A DNA stretch of 64,000 nucleotides, from the NCBI GenBank assembly GCA_031555935.1, contig JAVBTX010000008.1:1-64000 (forward strand), in the 5' to 3' direction. The notes beneath the pieces are model-generated. The model saw only the letters and a list, made by a program, of their open reading frames with translations. It ran no database searches and was not told where the DNA came from. Source of the DNA: Roseburia_C sp031555935 (GTDB lineage: Bacteria; Bacillota; Clostridia; Lachnospirales; Lachnospiraceae). Positions 59,661 through 64,000 of the stretch are shown here, one piece after another. How positions within the stretch are numbered: position 1 is the first letter of the stretch; every line of letters begins with the position of its first letter. The translations under genes were made by a program, and so were the position numbers.

Positions 59661-60177
59661 ATCGATTCGCGTCCTAATTGGCGAAGATGAGCTAGATCGC
59701 AAAATAGCTGAACTAGGGGCGCAGATAAGTAAAGATTACGAGGGGCAGGAAGTATGTCTGATTTGCATATTGAAAGGCTCAGTATTTTTTACCTGTGAGT
59801 TGGCGAAACGGATTACCGTTCCTGTAACAATTGATTTTATGTATGTTAGCAGTTATGGTGCGTCAACAGTTTCGAGTGGAACAGTAACAATCAAGAAGGA
59901 TTTAGACGAATCCATAGAGAATAAGAATGTAATTGTTGTAGAAGATATCATAGATACCGGAAGAACATTAAAATATTTATTAGAGGACTTGCAGGGACGT
60001 AACCCGAAGAGTTTGAAATTATGTACGATGCTGGATAAACCGGATCGCCGGGTGGTAACAGTGGACACCGATTATACGGGATTCGAGATACCGGATGAAT
60101 TTGTAGTTGGTTATGGACTGGATTATGATCAGAAATATCGTAACCTTCCGTACATTGGAATATTGGAGCTGGCATAG
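59653..60177 (+). CDS. hpt: Hypoxanthine phosphoribosyltransferase
   Basis: The ATG at 59653 is eight bases from GGAGG and gives 174 residues; an earlier ATG at 59638 lacks a site. The PRPP loop is VVEDIIDTGRTLKYLL. The N-terminal CILKGSVFFTCELA and C-terminal DYDQKYRNLPYIGIL are typical. It salvages hypoxanthine/guanine. The tilS-hpt-ftsH order is conserved in Firmicutes. Confidence 0.95.
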   Translation: MSESIRVLIGEDELDRKIAELGAQISKDYEGQEVCLICILKGSVFFTCELAKRITVPVTIDFMYVSSYGASTVSSGTVTIKKDLDESIENKNVIVVEDIIDTGRTLKYLLEDLQGRNPKSLKLCTMLDKPDRRVVTVDTDYTGFEIPDEFVVGYGLDYDQKYRNLPYIGILELA

Positions 60178-60190
60178 GAAGGAGCTTTAG

Positions 60191-62029
60191 GTGAAAAGAA
60201 ATTATAAAGGTTTTGGTTTTTATATCGGACTGGTGCTGATACTGGTATTTGTATGGTATTTTCTGGATAATCAGCAGGACGCGAACAACACATATAACTA
60301 TACACAGTTTACTGAGGATTTGCAGGAAAAGGAAATTGTGTCGGTAGAAGTAAATCCGAATCGGGAAGTACCGACCGGAATACTGGAAATTATCAAAAGT
60401 GACAATTCAAAAGTAAAGCTTAATGTAGCAGATGTCAATGAAGCATTGGCGACAATGCAGGAAAAGGGATTTTCGCAATACCGTTTGCGGGATATTCCGG
60501 CCGAAAATTGGTTGATGACCCTGCTTCCGCTGCTATTAGTATTTGGTGCAATGTTTATTCTGTTTATCATAATGAACAATCAAGCGGCCGGTGGCGGCAG
60601 TGGCAACAAGATGATGAACTTTGGCAAAAGCCGTGCCAAGATGAGCACGGATGAAGGCAAGAAAGTCAGTTTTCAAAATGTTGCGGGACTGCGTGAGGAA
60701 AAAGAAGAACTCGAAGAAATTGTTGATTTTCTAAAAGAACCAAAAAAATATACCAAACTAGGTGCTAGAATCCCGAAAGGCGTACTGTTAGTAGGACCGC
60801 CGGGAACAGGTAAGACCCTTCTTGCCAAAGCGATTGCCGGTGAAGCGGGCGTACCGTTCTTTAGTATTTCCGGTTCTGATTTTGTGGAAATGTTTGTCGG
60901 TGTTGGCGCCTCCCGTGTTCGGGATTTGTTTGAAGATGCCAAAAAGAATGCGCCATGTATTGTTTTTATTGACGAGATTGATGCCGTTGCCAGAAGGCGG
61001 GGAACCGGTATGGGCGGTGGCCACGATGAGCGTGAGCAGACGTTAAATCAGTTGCTGGTAGAGATGGATGGATTTGGAATTAATGAAGGAATTATCGTAA
61101 TGGCAGCAACCAACCGGGTCGATATCTTAGACCCAGCAATTATGCGTCCGGGTCGATTTGACCGCAAGGTATATGTGGGTCGCCCAGATGTCGGTGGCCG
61201 CGAAGAGATTCTTGGCGTTCATGCAAAAAATAAGCCGTTAGGCGATGATGTCGATTTAAAACAAGTAGCACAGACGACCGCTGGATTTACCGGTGCCGAT
61301 TTGGAGAACTTGTTAAACGAGGCAGCAATCGTTGCTGCAAGAGATAATCGCGGTTATATCAAGCAAGAGGATATCCGCAAATCATTTGTCAAAGTGGGCA
61401 TCGGTGCCGAAAAGAAAAGCCGTGTCATTAGTGATAAAGAAAAACGGATTACCGCATATCATGAAGCGGGTCATGCAATTTTATTCCATGTTTTACCGGA
61501 TGTGGGACCGGTGTATACAGTATCAATTATACCAACCGGAGCTGGCGCGGCAGGTTATACAATGCCATTGCCAGAGCGTGATGAAATGTTTAATACCAAA
61601 GGTCAGATGCTGCAGGAAATCGTCGTGGACTTAGGCGGCCGCGTAGCGGAAGAGATTATCTTTGATGATATAACCACAGGCGCTTCGCAGGATATCAAGC
61701 AGGCAACAGAGTTAGCGAAGTCAATGGTAACAAAATATGGTATGTCTGAAACAGTGGGACTGATTAATTATAATAATGATGATAGTGAAGTGTTTATCGG
61801 CAGAGACTTGGCTCATACCAGAGGTTACGGCGAGAGTGTGGCAACTCATATCGACCAGGAAGTAAAAAGGATTATTGATGAATGCTACGCAAGAGCGAAG
61901 AAGCTTGTGCTGGAGAATGAAACGATTCTTCATGCTTGTGCAAACTTATTGTTAGAAAAAGAAAAAATTAATCGTGATGAATTCGAAGCGTTGTTTGATA
62001 ATAGCGCCTCCATTTCACCGGAGATGTAG
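60191..62029 (+). CDS. ftsH: ATP-dependent membrane zinc protease FtsH
   Basis: 612 residues starting at a GTG after AAGGAG. Two membrane helices (about 7-25 and 111-133) flank a small external domain. The AAA domain has Walker A GPPGTGKT, Walker B CIVFIDEIDAVARRRG, a sensor/SRH region (ATNRVDILDPAIMRPGRFDR) and the pore loop FVEMFVGVGASRVRDLF. The zinc site is HEAGH (YHEAGHAILF), with the third ligand in DDITTGASQDIKQAT. It degrades membrane and regulatory proteins. Confidence 0.97.
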   Translation: MKRNYKGFGFYIGLVLILVFVWYFLDNQQDANNTYNYTQFTEDLQEKEIVSVEVNPNREVPTGILEIIKSDNSKVKLNVADVNEALATMQEKGFSQYRLRDIPAENWLMTLLPLLLVFGAMFILFIIMNNQAAGGGSGNKMMNFGKSRAKMSTDEGKKVSFQNVAGLREEKEELEEIVDFLKEPKKYTKLGARIPKGVLLVGPPGTGKTLLAKAIAGEAGVPFFSISGSDFVEMFVGVGASRVRDLFEDAKKNAPCIVFIDEIDAVARRRGTGMGGGHDEREQTLNQLLVEMDGFGINEGIIVMAATNRVDILDPAIMRPGRFDRKVYVGRPDVGGREEILGVHAKNKPLGDDVDLKQVAQTTAGFTGADLENLLNEAAIVAARDNRGYIKQEDIRKSFVKVGIGAEKKSRVISDKEKRITAYHEAGHAILFHVLPDVGPVYTVSIIPTGAGAAGYTMPLPERDEMFNTKGQMLQEIVVDLGGRVAEEIIFDDITTGASQDIKQATELAKSMVTKYGMSETVGLINYNNDDSEVFIGRDLAHTRGYGESVATHIDQEVKRIIDECYARAKKLVLENETILHACANLLLEKEKINRDEFEALFDNSASISPEM

Positions 62030-62054
62030 AAATTAAATTAAGAGAATGAATTAA

Positions 62055-62157
62055 TTGTATGCGCAACCGGGTGGACACGTTGCGCATACAAGGGAAACGG
62101 AAAAAACCGTGCAACAAAAAAGGACAAAAAAATGTGCTTATTGTTGTGCGGTTTTTT
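62055..62157 (+). terminator. Two consecutive strong hairpins after ftsH
   Basis: The first is a 13-bp perfect stem, TTGTATGCGCAAC (62055-62067) with GTTGCGCATACAA (62079-62091), without a T-run. The second is a 17-bp near-perfect stem, 62101-62117 with 62141-62157, ending in TTTTTT. The second is a classical terminator for the spoIIE-ftsH unit. Confidence 0.75.
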
Positions 62158-62251
62158 ATGGGAAAAGAGGTTTTTGAAAAATGGATATACAAAATGAACA
62201 AAAGTAAACACTCATTTTTGTAAACTTTGTGCACACTTATTTGGAGGCTGG

Positions 62252-62361
62252 TGCTACAATAAGAGAGTAAAAACCCCCCAATACATTATATAGTTTTTGC
62301 TACACCCCATAGTAAAAATACCTTCTCCTAAAAAAGACAGCGATCGATAGCTGTCTTTTTT
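62252..62361 (+). ncRNA. Possible small RNA between ftsH and the amylase gene
   Basis: An extended -10 (TGC-TACAAT, -10 at 62255-62260) is followed about 70 nt later by a terminator with a 12-bp stem, AAAAAAGACAGC (62330-62341) with GCTGTCTTTTTT (62350-62361). The segment between has no ORF but contains runs such as CCCCCC. There is no good -35. An RNA of about 95 nt is possible; a terminator alone for read-through is the simpler reading. Confidence 0.35.
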
Positions 62362-62455
62362 AACGTCATGGCATAAAAACTTTTGTGGTTGTAATAGACA
62401 AGAAAACAGTATAAAATTATATCAATAAAGAAAAAAGCAAGAGGAAAGGAATCCT

Positions 62456-64000
62456 ATGAAATCTATATATGAACTAAGTAAGATACAACAATATATGATG
62501 CAAATGCGCCCGATACTACGTAAGCGGGCGTTGTTTAGTGACGGAACCTCCGATTACCGAATTCCACCAGAACCAGATGTAAACGAAATGGTGACGATTA
62601 AGTTTCGAACAGCTCGTGACAATGTTGACATTGTCTGGATATGTCACGGCGGCGAAAAGCTGGAAATGGTCAAATGCGAGTCGGAGAATGAGTTTGACTA
62701 TTATATGGTAAAAGTACGTTTGACGGACCGGCCATATTATTACTACTTTGAAGTGGTAACGGGAATGTTAGCTTGTTATTATGACCGCTATGGCGTAACT
62801 AAGGATATTAGGCCACAGTATCATTTTTGCATCGTGCCGGGATTTTCGACGCCGGAATGGGCCAAGGGCGCAGTGATGTACCAGATTTTGGTGGACCGCT
62901 TCTATAATGGAGATGAACAAAATGATGTCCTGACAAATGAATATTTTTACATCAAGACAACCAGTCAGAAAGTAGATAATTGGGATAAATGCCCGGAAAA
63001 CTTTTCGGTTGCAGAATTTTATGGCGGTGATTTAGAGGGCGTTCGTCAAAAGCTCGACTATCTGCGGAAGCTTGGCATTGAAGTAATCTACTTCAATCCG
63101 CTATTTGTCTCTCCATCCAATCATAAGTACGACATTCAGGATTATGATTACATTGACCCGCATTATGGAAAAATTGTGGTAGATGATGGAGAACTGCTAG
63201 GGAGTGGAAGTAGTGACAATAAAAAGGCGAGTCGCTATATCCGCCGTGTCACTGATAAAAGAAATTTAGAGGCCAGCAATGAACTATTTGCGACTTTGGT
63301 GGAAGAGGCACACTCCCGCGGCATCCGCGTGATATTAGATGGCGTCTTTAATCATTCTGGTTCCTTTAATAAATGGTTAGACCGAGAAGAAATATATAGC
63401 CGTGAGGCTGGTTATGAGCCGGGAGCGTATGTTTCAGCAGACAGTCCATACCGTGACTTCTTCGAGTTCCGGGATGAAAAGAAGTGGCCGAACAATACCA
63501 CCTATGATGGTTGGTGGGGACATGATACCCTGCCAAAGCTAAATTACGAAGGCTCCACCAAGTTATATGAGTATATTTTACAAATTGCGAAAAAATGGGT
63601 TTCACCACCATATAATGCCGATGGCTGGCGCCTGGATGTGGCGGCAGACCTTGGGCATACCCCGGAAATGAACCATCGCTTCTGGCGAGATTTTAGAAAC
63701 GCTGTTAAAGAAGCGAATCCGGAAGCAATCATTTTGGCGGAGCATTATGGAAATCCGCGCGACTGGCTGCAAGGTGACCAATGGGATACGGTAATGAATT
63801 ACGATGCCTTTATGGAACCTGTCACTTGGTTTTTAACCGGCATGGAAAAACATAGTGACGAGCGTAAGGCAGAGAACCAGGGGAATCTTTCGAATTTTAG
63901 AGGGGCAATGGAGCATTATATGGCAAGCTTTTTGACACCATCCTTGCAGTGTGCCATGAATGAGCTGTCTAACCATGACCATTCCCGCTTTTTGACCAGA
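62456..64000 (+). CDS. GH13 alpha-amylase family hydrolase, 3' end outside window
   Basis: 515 codons visible, ATG after AGGAAAGGA, still open at the window end. There is no signal peptide, so it is cytoplasmic. An N-terminal beta-domain (about 1-130: FRTARDNVDIVWICHGGEKL) precedes the GH13 barrel: VMYQILVDRFYNGDE, YLRKLGIEVIYFNPLF, DGVFNHSG (region I), GWRLDVAADL (region II with nucleophile Asp), ILAEHYGN (region III, acid Glu) and ELSNHDHSRF (region IV). The N-domain and motifs fit neopullulanase/cyclomaltodextrinase-type enzymes that degrade imported maltodextrins. Confidence 0.9.
   Translation, partial: MKSIYELSKIQQYMMQMRPILRKRALFSDGTSDYRIPPEPDVNEMVTIKFRTARDNVDIVWICHGGEKLEMVKCESENEFDYYMVKVRLTDRPYYYYFEVVTGMLACYYDRYGVTKDIRPQYHFCIVPGFSTPEWAKGAVMYQILVDRFYNGDEQNDVLTNEYFYIKTTSQKVDNWDKCPENFSVAEFYGGDLEGVRQKLDYLRKLGIEVIYFNPLFVSPSNHKYDIQDYDYIDPHYGKIVVDDGELLGSGSSDNKKASRYIRRVTDKRNLEASNELFATLVEEAHSRGIRVILDGVFNHSGSFNKWLDREEIYSREAGYEPGAYVSADSPYRDFFEFRDEKKWPNNTTYDGWWGHDTLPKLNYEGSTKLYEYILQIAKKWVSPPYNADGWRLDVAADLGHTPEMNHRFWRDFRNAVKEANPEAIILAEHYGNPRDWLQGDQWDTVMNYDAFMEPVTWFLTGMEKHSDERKAENQGNLSNFRGAMEHYMASFLTPSLQCAMNELSNHDHSRFLTR

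Overview
The window looks like chromosomal DNA from a low-GC, endospore-forming Clostridia, most likely Lachnospiraceae or a close relative. The evidence is the gene order HU - S4 protein - yabP - yabQ - divIC, followed further on by spoIIE - tilS - hpt - ftsH, together with a CotS-type coat kinase, short ProS, a DUF6033 protein, a CD3324-like protein and GGGAGG-type ribosome binding sites throughout. All functions below are read from motifs and remembered family features; no database search was run.

Layout. (1) 1-6.1 kb is an AT-rich accessory region. It holds a frameshifted XRE regulator, a 2TM/beta-barrel protein resembling the CBASS effector Cap15 with no CD-NTase in the window, a ToxN/AbiQ/TenpN-like toxin candidate preceded by a promoter, short RNA and terminator (the layout of a type III toxin-antitoxin locus), an IS256-type transposase remnant, a zinc-finger protein with an RNxxxH HEPN-like motif and a C-terminal SEC-C motif, two orphan genes, and two copies of a short dispersed repeat. 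This is the best place to look for an undescribed immunity system. (2) 6.3-13.9 kb holds a LytTR/GHKL two-component system, a class D beta-lactamase lipoprotein, an HSL-type esterase, a GNAT acetyltransferase with two small partners, and a metallo-beta-lactamase-fold lipoprotein. (3) 14-19 kb holds an AraC regulator, a HAD phosphatase, a GT2 glycosyltransferase and a large membrane protein, probably one operon for cell-surface glycan assembly. (4) 19-24.3 kb holds a BlaI/BlaR1-like pair with tandem operators, a DUF6033 protein, a cobalamin riboswitch controlling a DUF4430 lipoprotein, and a chemotaxis receptor. (5) 24.5-45 kb is mostly housekeeping: an aminopropyltransferase-like membrane protein, a DUF4143 ATPase, a rhodanese-TtcA fusion, a permuted GH3 beta-glucosidase, a MutS2-like protein, ProS, a TPR-GAF-GGDEF protein, CCA-adding enzyme, a CotS-like kinase, a PEGA lipoprotein and phosphoglucomutase.

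(6) 45-62 kb is the conserved sporulation/division cluster. HU, RqcP-like, YabP, YabQ and DivIC are followed by about 9.5 kb of other DNA (a frameshifted GLUG/YDG-repeat surface protein, an Rpn nuclease, a His-rich metal P-type ATPase behind a dyad operator, two long palindromes, an aldo-keto reductase). The cluster then resumes with SpoIIE, TilS, Hpt and FtsH. The spoIIE promoter shows a perfect Spo0A box over a -35 element placed 21 bp from a TATAAT, the unusual geometry known from Bacillus subtilis spoIIE. (7) 62-64 kb holds strong hairpins, a possible small RNA, and the start of a GH13 amylase-family gene that runs off the window.

No tRNA, rRNA, CRISPR array or complete insertion sequence was recognised.
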